Assembly (NCBI RefSeq): GCF_020509005.1
Contig: NC_063020.1
Span: forward strand, 2,108,001-2,172,000
Origin: Fulvia fulva
Taxonomy: Eukaryota; Ascomycota; Dothideomycetes; Mycosphaerellales; Mycosphaerellaceae
Length of the DNA: 64,000 nucleotides
Direction: 5' to 3'
How positions within the stretch are numbered: position 1 is the first letter of the stretch; each line of letters opens with the position of its first letter. A program made the position numbers and the translations under genes. Positions 11,772 to 22,466 of this stretch are shown one piece after another. The notes below the pieces were generated by a model. It saw only the letters and a list, made by a program, of their open reading frames with translations. It was not told the origin of the DNA and did no database searches.

Positions 11772-11858
11772 TATATTACTTTATACTCGTACTATTAGTT
11801 AGTTAAAGATTAATCTCTTACTCTACTCCGCTACTATCTACCCGTACCTATTTAATAG
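11772..11858 (+). repeat. Solo LTR-X, right part
   Basis: This is the continuation of the LTR begun at 6621, after the LINE-I. It runs from 'actcgtactattag' (with the LINE-I duplication at its left edge) to CCGTACCTATTTAATAG. The last 17 bases form the left target duplication of the LINE-II insertion and recur at 14699-14715. Confidence 0.9.
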
Positions 11859-12051
11859 ATAGATAGATATTTCATTAAGCTGTTGTAGTGCCCTTTGGCC
11901 TATGCAGCTATGCTATCTTGTTTTTGTATATATAGAGGGGAAACCGTGTTGGTGAAAACCCCTCCTCCTTCCCGCCTGTCTTTTCCTCCTCGTTGTCGTC
12001 TTAAATTTCCCTTGTTAGGGGTACGCTAGTGTCATGGGCCTGCCCTGATGA

Positions 12052-13645
12052 CTACCCTATCTGCAACCCCCCTCGCTTCCGCCTCTTGTCTATCCACTCC
12101 TCCGTCTCGCTCGCGAGGCTAAACTGCTGGAGGTATCCCTGCTGTAGTATCCACCGAGAGATTCGGCGAATGTTGCCTTTGTCCCTAATAATTGACTTGT
12201 AGTCTCTCCTTCCCGCTTGGTGCCTCCAATTTCCCCTGCCTCTCGCCCACTGCGGGCATCGTAGTAGCATATGTTCTGGGTTTTGCGATGGGTAGCCACA
12301 CTGGCAGGCTGGGCTATAGATGTCTAGTGCGCGTCTTCTGAACAGGTAGGCCCTTAATCCAATGTGTTCGGACCTGATTTGGATCGCTATGCTTGCTTCG
12401 GCCCTTGTCAGGTCCCTATATAGCTGGTAATTGTGTCTCTGGAAGGCTCGGAGCGCTATCGGGCCTGTTGTCTTAGGGGGCTTCCTTTTCCAGTCCTGCT
12501 CCCATAGGCAGCTCGCTATCTGTTCCGCTAGGTTTTGGGTCTTAGCCTTGCTCCCGCCGGCCTGGCGAGTCCTACGCTCCTCCTCCTTTCGTGCTAGCCA
12601 TTCGGTGCTTGTCTGTACGGCCGTAAAGGTCGTAAGGTCATCCTCTTTTTGGCTTGTCCTATATCCTGCCCCTCTCCGGTAGCGGCTTTCTATCTTATTC
12701 TTTGCCTCCTGGATCGTGGTTTGTGCTAGGTAACCTGTCGTCTTTGCCGCGTATTGAATTCTCATTCCCCGGATGTACTGGCCGATTGGTGGTATTCCTG
12801 TCTCCATTTCTACCGTGCTTGTTGACGTTGTCTTGTATGCGCCTAGTACCCTACGTAGGTTGCCTGCCTGTGTCCTGTTTAGGGGTTGCTCTATCCGTTT
12901 CGGGATCGGCTTGCCTGCGCCTCCTGTTCCCCAAATCTGTGCCCCGTACAACATAGCTGGTCTGACGATCGCCGTATACATTACTCTTGCCTTGTCGAAT
13001 GTTGCTCCCCATGTAGATGCCGTAAGCCTCTTTATCGAGGCTTCATTGACTTGCGCTCGACTCTGGGCTTTCTTAATCTGTACATTCCAGCTTAGCTTCG
13101 GGTCGAGCCAGATCCCTAGTACTCGTAGCTCCGCTGATGGCTTGGTCTCGTAGCCTTGGATTCTTACCGCCGCCTTCATATTATGGTGTGTTCTCGCTTT
13201 ACTGAAGTGTATAAGTTGGTACTTTTCAGGGGCGAACCGGGCACCATGCTTCTTTGCCCACTCCTCGCATTTCTTGTGCCTATCTTCAAGGAGGCGACAG
13301 TTCTCTTCTGTCGAGTCTGACCAGGCTAGGATGTTTGTATCGTCTACGAACCCCGATGCTGAGGTTTGCGGAGAGGTGAGTAGGGGGATTAGATCCGACA
13401 TAAATATCAGAAACAGGATAGGGGAGAGAGTAGATCCCTGAGGTATTCCAGTCTCTGCCTTCACCGGGTCGGACGTGTACCTTCCTAGGACTAGGTATGT
13501 CGTCCGTTCCTGGAGAAAGGAGAAGACGAACGACGTTGCCCACTGGGGGATGCCTTTCTGCTGTAGGATATGTATTAGCCTTTGGTGTGAGACGTTGTCG
13601 AAGGCCCCTGCGATGTCGAGGGCAAGGAAGGAATCGTATTTAGCA
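12052..13645 (-). CDS. LINE-II ORF2, C-terminal part (RT palm to zinc finger), 5' truncated
   Basis: This is an open, un-RIPed frame on the minus strand, open from about 13645 to the TAG at 12052-12054; an internal Met gives 470 residues from 13464. It encodes the second half of a LINE reverse transcriptase: LALDIAGAFDNVSH at the N-terminal edge, GIPQGSTLSP, the catalytic box GFVDDTNILAW, the thumb region, and a C-terminal zinc finger CQCGYPSQNPEH followed by MLLRC (C-x-C-x8-H-x4-C). The endonuclease domain and the first RT blocks are missing, cut at the chimera junction, so it is a dead fragment despite the clean frame. It is similar to but distinct from the LINE-I ORF2. Confidence 0.9.
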
Positions 13646-14698
13646 AGCTAGCTACGAGATAAGGTGACAAGTCTTAACCGCGCTTTCCCACTCATCTAGC
13701 ACCACCGTGTAGCCTCGTTTCGAGAGGTTAGCCCGGAGCAAAAGCTTCCCTCTACGCCCTCCCTCCCTGTTTGCTCCTTAAGCCAATATCCACCTCCATA
13801 GGCCTAAGCCCTTTAGTGCTCTCTATTGACCGACATGCGCATCCGTCCTCTCGGGCTGTACAGACAGTGTCAGCCGTCGCTGCCAGTGTACACCACGCCC
13901 CAGGTTTTGACGCCCTTCGCGTTACCGCAGCCTATCTCTAGAAAGCGGCCGTCCATGCCTCGCAGGTTTGCTCGGGGCACACACCACGCCGGGCAGCGTA
14001 CTCCTTGCGTTTCCACCTACTAACCAATATGAAGTTCCTTATCACCCTGCCCTCGATCCTCCCCGATCACAGAACTAATCCACTTGCATTGTACGTCTTT
14101 TCCCCGTCCTAACAGCCGTCTTTTCCTTGCTCAGGCTATCGTCTTTTCCTCGTCGCAATCTACCATGTCAGACTAGGTGCGTTGTGTAGCGGGACAGGCA
14201 GTGCCTCAGGCAAAACCCTCGTTCCCATACCGGGTGTTCAACAGGCCCTTACAGGCTTCGTCGCGTGTCCACCTACCCACCGCATTGCCCGCTGGCAAAC
14301 ACCAGATTGTTTCGTAGTCCGCTCGACGCCGTTGCATAGTCCGCTCAGTTGTTGTTCTGTAGTCCGCTCGTCTAATGTTCGTCGCTTAGCCCGCTCGGTT
14401 TGCGGTCTCCGGAGGTGAAAATTCTGCACTCATACCAGAGGTGTCCTGTCGAGCGTATAGGCCACGGTTCCGCGCCCTTCTTACACGTAGAAAGAAGAGG
14501 GACTCGCTCCCGACACGAGTACACGCTCGTCGGATGGTTTTTATACCCGTTTTGCTGGTAGTCCTCTGTTCGCCGCGGCTTCGCCCACGCTACGCGCCCG
14601 TCGCGCCCACGACGCTCCAGCGTGAGAATACTTGGCTCTCTCGTAGCTAGACGAGAGGTTCGTAGCCGACACCACGTACAGGTGATTCTCGTCGTCGA
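13646..14698. other. Non-LINE, un-RIPed segment fused to LINE-II
   Basis: This is about 1.05 kb of balanced composition with normal CpA/TpG content, unlike everything around it. Its best frames are short (65, 78 and 69 residues on the plus strand, 63 on the minus) and none resembles a known family. It contains four spaced copies of an 11-mer TAGTCCGCTCG (14315, 14337, 14360, 14387; copies two and four vary). A possible short exon begins ATGAAGTTCCTTATC at 14029, followed by an intron-like GTACGT...CTAAC...CAG at 14091-14134, but this is weak. It is probably host-derived sequence captured during LINE retrotransposition. Confidence 0.6.
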
Positions 14699-14719
14699 CC
14701 GTACCTATTTAATAGTAAC

Positions 14720-16300
14720 CTAAGAAGTTTCGGCGCTTTTAAAAGATACTAGACGAGGCGACAAGTATCGCTAATAGTAAAGAAGGATAGAAGGCCGTAT
14801 ATACGGACTTTCTACTTACTTTACCGTAGCTTTATCGGTTAGTTATAAAGTAGATACCGCGCTTAATCCCTAAGATTAATATACTTAATAAAATAGCTAT
14901 TTCTGCTACTATCGACGATGACCTTATTAAGAAAATAGTAGAAATAAGTATTCGGGCTTACTAACGAGGTCGCGCGGCGGAGGTTAGATCCTTTAACTCT
15001 AGTGAAAATCAAAGGTCTATATAACTAGAAAACCCCGATCGCGTGCCTAAACTATAGGTTTACTTAATGTAGCGCCCGTAGTTATAGAACCGCGAGTAGT
15101 CTAAAGCGCTTAATAGGTACTATTATAACTATAGTAGTATAGAACATTAGGCTAATAGGTTTCCCGCGATACTATTCCTTATCTTATAAGGGTATGTCTT
15201 TTTAGCGACGAATAACTAGTAGTACCTAGGAAAGAAGACCGATCTAAATCCCCCTAAGTTCAACTTCCGACGGGACTATAGTAAGCCTAAGCTCCTTTAT
15301 ATACTTTCGTAGCTTAAGGAACACTATAGCCCGATTCTATTTAATAAGGACATAAGAATCCCTACGCTTTGGAAACAATAGATAGGTCGAGATTATACTA
15401 GTGTCTTAAGCGTAAAGCTTCCTAACTACTCTTAACCTCTACCTAATAACCGATACCTTATAGAATACGGCCCTTAAGATACTAGATCTAGATAGTAACT
15501 AACGGCCGCTAGTAGTTACTAGATCTAGTTTAAGGAAGAAGAACCGGCTCTATAGGGGAGTAGGATTATAAGCTACGACGAGGTTAAGGTTAAGGCCTAC
15601 CTAATCTAGAGTAATAAATCTCGAGGTAAAGCCCTAGTAGGGATTATAAAGAACCCGAATCCTCGAACTAGGTCTAGTATATAGGCATTAAGAGTACGAG
15701 CCGAGGCCGCTAAAGCTATAAGACGAGAACTCGGAGAGGAGATCTAGTAGGAAGAACTCGATTAGTAGGAGGTAGAGATGATTAGAGACGCCGGTTCTAG
15801 GTCTAGTAGAAGCTAGTTAACGGTAGCGTTAGGGGAGACTCTTAGAAGAACACCTAAGCCTCGAGCTAAGTTAAGGTCTACGCCTACGGAATAGCCGGTA
15901 GGGCCTATTAATACCCTATTTATATAGTATAAACGGCTATAGAATACGAAGATAATAAGGATTAATAACTACGTCCGATAGTACGGTACTAGAGATAGGC
16001 CCGTTATTAAGGAGGAGGGAGTGACCTATTAAATTGATCAAATCCTCTAGACTACGTTTCTAAACGTTAATACCCGGGACTAATTTCGGTATAGTCGCTA
16101 GTTTAAGACTACCTTGTTCGGGAGAGTAGTAAGTACCCCTAATCTATAGTCTAAGCTTACTACCGTCCGTAAGTTAGCTAGCTAAGAAGGGACTAAAGTC
16201 CGTACGAGTTATATCGCTACCTATAAAGATAAGGAAGAAGAGGCTAATAAAGAAGTCTTTCGGGATAATTATGAAGCTCGCTTTATAGGTATGTTCTTAA
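14720..16300 (+). pseudogene. GypA-1 gag, second part, and gag-pol region
   Basis: This continues the GypA-1 polyprotein gene after the nested insertion. It mirrors GypA-2 at about 60830-62390 (reverse). The sequence is coding-like with many TAG stops. The boundary between gag and pol was not fixed because no zinc knuckle could be read with confidence. It is heavily RIPed and non-functional. Confidence 0.65.
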
Positions 16301-16379
16301 TAATGTTATATAGTAAGGATGCTGTCCCTACCGCCAAGTTATACGAGAACATTAAAAAGATCGGTCTCTCTAGTATACT

Positions 16380-19300
16380 AGACGATTTTGTAATAGTACC
16401 TAGCCCTTAGGTAGTTACTGAGCTTAGGACTAGTAAAGGTTAGACTCGAGCCTTACTTAACGAGGGATCTAAAGTCAACATTATTAGCCCGAGGATAGTA
16501 TATAAGTCTAGCTTACCTATTGTACCTAGCGCCTACCTATCCTTTCGAGGAGCGGATAGAAGGGCGAGGTTTAAGGGGGTAATTTCAAAGCTTAATACTT
16601 AGGTATTTAGTATATACTACTAGATCGATATGTTTGTCTCCGCTAATCTAGATTCGCCTACGATCCTTAGCCGCCCTTAGTATAGGAAGGTACGACTAAT
16701 AGGCCGTAACTATAATGATAGATTATAGGAGGGAACGATCGCTAGTAGGAAAGGTAAAAGTATAATATTCACGGCTATTATAGGTACTAATAAGTATAAG
16801 ACTCTTTAAGAACTTCTATAGTCCTTAAAAAAAGCGAACGCGGGTTAATTTACGGTAGTTAACCCGCTATAAGCATTAGAAGTCCGGTTTTAAAGCAAGT
16901 CCGCTTTTCGAGTCTAGTCGGGGAAACCTTAGTAAATATATTAGGGGCGGAGTGTTCTAATAATACGGCGTATCGATATTAATAAGAAGGTATAACGAAG
17001 CTAAACCCTAAGCCTATAGACACGACTATCTTCGACTACTTTAAGAACTACCGCGGCCCCGTATAATAACAAAGAGAAAATGTCCTCGACCTTAGCCCGT
17101 ATTCGAAGAAATTGCTAGAACTACTCGGGAACCGTTAATACTTAAGCGCTAAGGTGACTACTAACGCTCTAGGAGAGTAGGTCATTATAAATATATACTC
17201 CGTATAGGGCGACTAGTGTACGGAGATTCTAAAACAGGGCTAGATTAATAGGTAGGCTTAGAAACGAGACGTAGGGTTATATAGACCCGGTATTAGGATA
17301 CCGTATATATTTACTATATATAAGCGAAAAGCTAACAAGAAAAGACCTATTAATACGAGCGTTTACGAGAGGCCTTAGTCGAAAGTAGATAGTAATATAG
17401 ATTAGAAGCGGAAGGCCCTTTACTAGGAATCTCTAATACTAGTAGGGTAAGGCCCGTTCGATAGGAGGTATCTTATTAAAAAGTTCTCTAGTATCAAGCG
17501 CGGCTCGAGGATTATACCTAAAAGGCTCGCTAGTATTAAGGTTAGTATTGCTCTCTCGGCTAAGGAAAGACAAATGTTTAATAAAATGCTCTTTAACCGA
17601 GAAGGTGTCCTAGCGTAGGACTTTAGCTATATACGGTAGATTAGATATATTATTATGCCTTCTTAGAAGATTATAACGATTACGTACAAACCGTAGTAGG
17701 CGCGGAACATTCGGTTATACCTAAGCTTACGAGCGATTATAGAATAGATAATCCGCGCTCGAATTAAGAATAGAATTCTTAAGTATAGTTAAGGTACTTA
17801 TACGAATACTTAGTTCTTAGTAGCGAAGAAGGTCGAGCTAAATAGCGAAGCTATACTATATAGGTTGATCAACTCCGCTATACTCTTAAACGAGGTAATA
17901 ATAAGGGATATAAACATTTACCTAGATACGGGCGGGTTCTCGGAAGACTTTACTAGGTATAGAGTAGCCTCTTTAGTAGACTTGTTTTCGGGGTACGACT
18001 AGATCACGCTTAACAAAAGTAGCCGGGATTTAACGGCCTTTATAACGCCTCTTACGCTTATACGGTATATAACGTTACTATAGGGTACGACAAACTTAGT
18101 TACTCAGTTTATACGGGTAGTAACTAAGGTGTTAATAGACTATATTTCTTACCGAGCAAAACTATTTCTTAATAATATCGGCGTAAAAGGTCCTACTAAG
18201 GATTATAGTAACGCTAAGGTAGAGCCTAGCCTTCGACGATAGGTCGTAGAATATATTATATCCCTTAATCTTATTCTTACGAACCTAGAGAGGGCCGGAG
18301 CGGTAGTCGTAGGGGAGAAGTCGTAGTGGCTTTATAAGATCCTAAAGATCGTAGGCTATATTACTAGCCCGAGCGGACGCTATCTAGATCCTAAGGTAGT
18401 AGCTAAGATCTTAAACTAGCTAACCCTAAAGTACGTAAAGGACGTTTGAGTTTATATTAGGATCTATATTTACTTCCGGATTTAGATCCCCTAGTTCGTG
18501 ATCGTTACTCGGCTAATATATAATCTTTTAAGGAAGGACGTCGAGTTTGTCTAGACTAAGAATAAGTAGTTATCGAAAGAGAACCTAGTAAGATTCTTAG
18601 TAATAGCACTAGCGTTAGTAACTATCTCCTACGCCCTACGAGCTAGTAGGATCTTTGTGCTATTGATACGAGTAGTATTAGGTAGGGTTGTATAATATTG
18701 TAGGAATTACTAGATAATACTCGACGAAGACACCCGGTAAGGTATAAGAGCGGCACCTAGAACGTAAACGAGGCTAAGTACAATATAGGAAAGCGGGAGT
18801 GCCTCGGAGTACTAAAGGGCCTTAAGAAGGTGTAGCGCTACCTTATAGGAGTAGACTTTATCCTCGAAGTTAATACTAAAACGCTAGTATAGTAGTTAAA
18901 TCGGCTAGTATCCGACATTCTAAACTCTATAATAGTAAGGTAGGTTACTTAGATCCGGCTATTCACCTTTAAAGTAAGGCATATCGATAGGAAGAAGCAC
19001 TCCGGACCGGATACACTTTCTCGTATACTACCTATAGCTAAAGAGCTTACAGAACCTAACGATAATATTAATAAGATAATTAACGACAAATTCTTCTGTT
19101 ACGCCGAGCTAGTTAATACTTTCCCCGTTATTCTAGAGCGTAAACGACTCCTTGAAACCTAGTATAGTAACAATTCCGAGCTTATAGCTTATATTCTAGA
19201 ATATCGAATACGACCGGAAGGGGTCACCCGGGCTAAGTATTAAAACCTCGTTAAGAAGAGTCCCTAGTACTACTTAAGAGACAAGCTCTTATTTTATTAG

Positions 19301-20700
19301 CGGCGAAGGGGTGCACCGATATAGCTAGTAGTAGACGATAATGATGCTTAGAAAGAGATCGTAATGTACTGTTCCGAAAAGTATAGTTACCGGAGTATAG
19401 AGCTAGTATATAATCTTATTACTAGCCGGTATTACTAGGAGGGCTACTTCTCCGACGTATCGAATTAGGTAAGGACTTATACTCCTTATAACTTTCGCGA
19501 AGGCAACTAGAGAGTAGGAGAAATGTACTTATCGACTTAGTAGGTTATAGAAGAGAGGTGGTACTACGATCCCGTCTACGTGTATAGAAACGGGTACTTA
19601 CTTATCGCCCGAGAAGCTCTAAGTAGGTAGATTAAGGCGAAGGTCGTACGGAAGCCTCTAAATTCGCGGGCGATTACTAAGTTCCTATACGAGATAGTGT
19701 TTAGCCGGTATAGATACTACTATAAGATTGTGCTTAATAACGCTAGTATTAACGAAGGGGAGGTAGAGAGGATACTTATTAGTATAGGTATTAAGTATAT
19801 CCGGGTCTTACCCTACTACCCGTAGTTAAATATAACTATAGATATAGGATATCGACCTATTCTAGCTATATTAGCTAAGCTTACTAAGAACACCTATAAG
19901 TCCTAGGAACGATAGATTACTACGGTACTTTAGGCTAATAGAACTACGGTATCTAGAATTACGGGTATAACGCCGGCGGAGGTTCTATATAGCTATCGTA
20001 CTATTCTCCCGATCGAGGTAGAATACCCGATATAGGCGAACTATAAATAGGGATCTATTAGATTAATAGAGGAGCTATTAGCTATTCGGGCGCGTTGATT
20101 ATAGGTACGGGACATAAGTCTTTAGGAGTTATAATTACGGAGAGTAAGGCTTCGTACCCTAAGTAAGGAATACTTTAATACTAAACGTAGTATTAACTTC
20201 GTAGGATTCTAGGTCGGGGACCTTATAGTCAAGTTTGACAAGCCGTATAAGGATAACCTATCTAGAAAGATTAGTTACCGCTAGCTTAGGCCGTATCGTA
20301 TAGCTAAGGTATACTCGGGGTTTAGTATATACGTCCTCGAGGAGCTTAATAGTACGAGGTTAAAGGGTGTATAAGCCCGAGAGAACCTGAAGCTGAGTCT
20401 ATAGTTAAGACCGGACCCGGAGCTTAATTTTCCTAAAGCTAAAGATATTATAGTACTAGATAATAGGGTTAATATCGTAAATATCGAAAAAGGCGATCTT
20501 CCGAACGAGAACAGACCTACTACGTCCGAATCTAACGACGAAGAAGATGACGATATACTTCTTATAGGCATTAATAGAGCTGCTATACTTCCGGAACTAG
20601 AATCTAAGCCGACGAGACTATAGGTACGGCTTTATAATCTTACTACGGAGGAGATAGCTAAATTTACTAGGATTTAGGTTAAAGGAGGGATAGAATTTCA
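16380..20700 (+). pseudogene. GypA-1 pol (protease-RT-RNase H-integrase)
   Basis: This is a Ty3/gypsy pol gene. The order protease, RT, RNase H, integrase is that of Metaviridae. A protease-like box LLNEGSKVNIIS at about 16455-16490 has Asn for the catalytic Asp. RT shows DLFSGYDQITL and RDLTAF around 17970-18040, then FLNN at 18165-18176, where the expected FLDD has lost both catalytic aspartates through TpG to TpA. Integrase motifs include KIVLNNASINEGEVE and SIGIK around 19720-19800. A C-terminal stretch with VGDLIVKFDKPYKDNLS lies at about 20215-20260. Stops occur throughout. No chromodomain was recognised. Confidence 0.85.
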
Positions 20701-21144
20701 TTGTTTCTTTTTCTTAGGCGTAATGAGTTCACTAACTTATAGTTTACTAGTACGATATATATATAATAGCCTTTAGTAAATGCTTAGAAGGAGGCTCTTA
20801 CTTCTTAGTCGTACCTCCTTTACTAAGAAATTCACTTAGTAGTTTTAGTTTCTAACCTTAATTTGACTAGCTTCTAGTTCTAGTACCTAGTTTCTAGCGT
20901 GCTTAACTGATTTCTAGGCTATATCCTTAATTTAAGAGCAAGCTTACTACGAAGACTAGACTTTGACTTAGCCTCCTTAGCCCCTTATAGAATAAACTTA
21001 CAATCTCCTTAATATCTCTAGACTAACTACTTAATAGACGCCGGATCCGCCTTCCTTATATATAACTTATAGGTATAGTTTCTTAGTTTTATGTTAGGCG
21101 TAGTCGAGGTGAAACTAGGGATAGTTTCGTAATAGGGGAGGATA
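20701..21144 (+). other. GypA-1 3' non-coding region and polypurine tract
   Basis: This is a RIPed non-coding stretch between the end of pol and the 3' LTR, matched in GypA-2 at 43435-43800 (reverse). It ends in AATAGGGGAGGATA (21131-21144), the polypurine tract that primes plus-strand synthesis. The same tract lies next to the GypA-2 3' LTR. Confidence 0.65.
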
Positions 21145-21328
21145 TATTAACGAGTCGAGGGCCCCTTTAGACCCTGAAATTTGCGCGTCAAATCTCTTTA
21201 ACCTTTAACGGTTAATTACGTAGTAGGGGTATATAGGGGTACTACTAAGATATATATAGCTAGGAGGCGACCTTAGTAGGAAGGTAGGATTTACAAGGAA
21301 TCTCTCTATAAGGCGAAAATACGGGAAT
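21145..21328 (+). repeat. GypA-1 3' LTR, truncated
   Basis: These are the first 184 bp of the roughly 326-bp GypA LTR, cut off where the Copia-2 5' LTR starts at 21329. The remaining LTR half was not found to the right, so later loss or rearrangement removed it. Confidence 0.85.
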
Positions 21329-21563
21329 TGTTAAGATATAGCATCTTAAAGGGAGTTAATAATTAGGAAGTGATCTAGTAGCCTAAGGCATCTACGGTAA
21401 CTCAGCTTATAGGAATATACCTTCTCTCCCCTTTAGCTTAGATAGACATCTAACATAATCAACACATTAGTTCCTAATATATTGCTATATACTCGTGCTA
21501 TTAGTCAGTTAAAGATTGATCTCTTACTCTACTCCGCTACTATCTACCCGTACCTATTTAATA
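21329..21563 (+). repeat. LTR-X, 5' LTR of Copia-2
   Basis: This 235-bp LTR starts TGTTAAGATA and ends CCTATTTAATA. It is followed at once by a primer-binding site, which sets it as an upstream LTR of a plus-strand copia element. Confidence 0.9.
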
Positions 21564-21578
21564 GGTTATAAGCCCGGG
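21564..21578 (+). other. Copia-2 primer-binding site (initiator tRNA-Met half-tRNA type)
   Basis: GGTTATAAGCCCGGG directly abuts the LTR. With one RIP change reversed (TA to TG) it would be complementary to the anticodon stem-loop of initiator tRNA-Met (GGGCUCAUAACC in fungi and yeast). That is the site used by copia-type elements primed by a 5' half-tRNA. The identical sequence in reverse lies at 41045-41059 in Copia-3. Confidence 0.75.
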
Positions 21579-22388
21579 TTTATATAGGAATAAGAGCAAT
21601 CTATATTAGTATAGATTACTTATATCCCTTACTATCGTAGTAGAAAACATCTAGGAATCAGAAGTCTACCCCGTCTATCCTATTAAGGAGCTTAGTTCGA
21701 TACTAAGTAATAGGCAACCTAGACAAGGACTCTACACGGCTCACTTAAAGCTAATACCTTAAAGATACTCTATAGGTAGAACTATATCGAGATACTATTA
21801 AGAAGGACTCTAAGTAAGTCACTTAAAGCTCTACTAGGAGAGATAGACCTATATCCTAGCCCCGGGACCTTGTACCGCTCCTTCTTTACTTTACTAAGTA
21901 GGCCTTAGTATCTATACCTACGAGCTTTCCTATTCTATACTAGAAGCCTTAGTAGGATCTGAGCTACTCCTTTAGAATGTATACATCTTGTTTCATTATA
22001 TCTAATCTATTATAGATTTATACTAAGAGAAGATATAGGAGAAGGGAGGCAAAATCCTAATTCTTAGGAGGGACAATTAGAAGAGATAGTTCAACCTTTA
22101 GAGATATAAGATAGAGAGCTAATTAGCATTCTTTACAATTGATAACCTAATAGAAGTGTCTTTTAACAACATTAAGGGCAAGACTCTGAAACTCTAAGAA
22201 GAGGCTATAACTAAAGAGATCCTTAATACGCTAATATAGACAAGACATAATATAGTATACAACTTCAGTATCCTTAGTAGGATTATAGAAGAAGATAAAT
22301 TTGAGCTTAAGGGCTTATATAAATCTAGAAGAGCTACTAAGAAGTAGGTGTATCTCTAGAACAAGTATAGCTAGGTGCTACTAACCTA
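21579..22388 (+). pseudogene. Copia-2 leader and gag, first part
   Basis: This is the leader and N-terminal gag of Copia-2, identified by position between the primer-binding site and the zinc-knuckle region at 26285. The sequence is coding-like and broken by TAG/TAA codons. A LINE-I is inserted after 22402, and gag continues at 25959. About 480 bases directly after the primer-binding site show no readable protein. Confidence 0.65.
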
Positions 22389-22403
22389 TATATATAAGCT
22401 TAG

Positions 22404-22466
22404 GACGCACAGGGCAGTAGGACACAGGACGATACAGAGGAAATGATTGTCGATGCCGATGACTAG
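22404..22466 (+). pseudogene. LINE-I ORF1, last 20 codons
   Basis: In frame from the truncation point, the sequence reads DAQGSRTQDDTEEMIVDADD and then TAG at 22464-22466. The full-length copy has the same frame ending at 10262. The end overlaps the ORF2 start at 22453 by 14 nt in a different frame, so ORF2 is likely translated by reinitiation or a related coupling. Confidence 0.8.

Larger units (their letters stand above)
11859..14698 (-). mobile_element. Chimeric LINE-II insertion with foreign 5' segment
   Basis: A 2840-bp insertion lies between perfect 17-bp target duplications CCGTACCTATTTAATAG (11842-11858 and 14699-14715). Read on the minus strand, its 3' part (11859 to about 13645) is the tail, 3' UTR and C-terminal half of LINE-II ORF2. 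Its 5' part (about 13646-14698) is not LINE sequence and occurs nowhere else in the window. CpA and TpG are abundant throughout, so it escaped RIP although its host LTR is RIPed. This fits a retrochimera (template switch) or a 5' transduction. Confidence 0.85.
5054..21328 (+). mobile_element. GypA-1, Ty3/gypsy retrotransposon with nested insertions
   Basis: This plus-strand gypsy element has a 5' LTR at 5054-5379, gag from about 5663 to 6615, a gag continuation and pol from 14720 to about 20700, a polypurine tract at 21131-21144 and a truncated 3' LTR at 21145-21328. It is interrupted by a solo LTR-X (5423-5657) and a second solo LTR-X carrying two LINEs (6621-14714). Without these it would be about 8 kb. 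The 3' LTR is cut where the Copia-2 5' LTR begins, and its missing end was not found. All coding parts are heavily RIPed. A second copy, GypA-2, lies on the minus strand. Confidence 0.85.

Noticed and set aside
12431..13153. Several plus-strand open frames (83-126 codons)
   Set aside because: They lie antisense to the LINE-II RT frame and are hydrophobic or Ser/Leu-rich shadows without family features.
14029..14180. Small secreted-protein gene beginning MKFLITLP
   Set aside because: The predicted product is only about 38 residues after splicing, with no convincing signal cleavage site or cysteine pattern. It is kept only as a weak note in the cargo.
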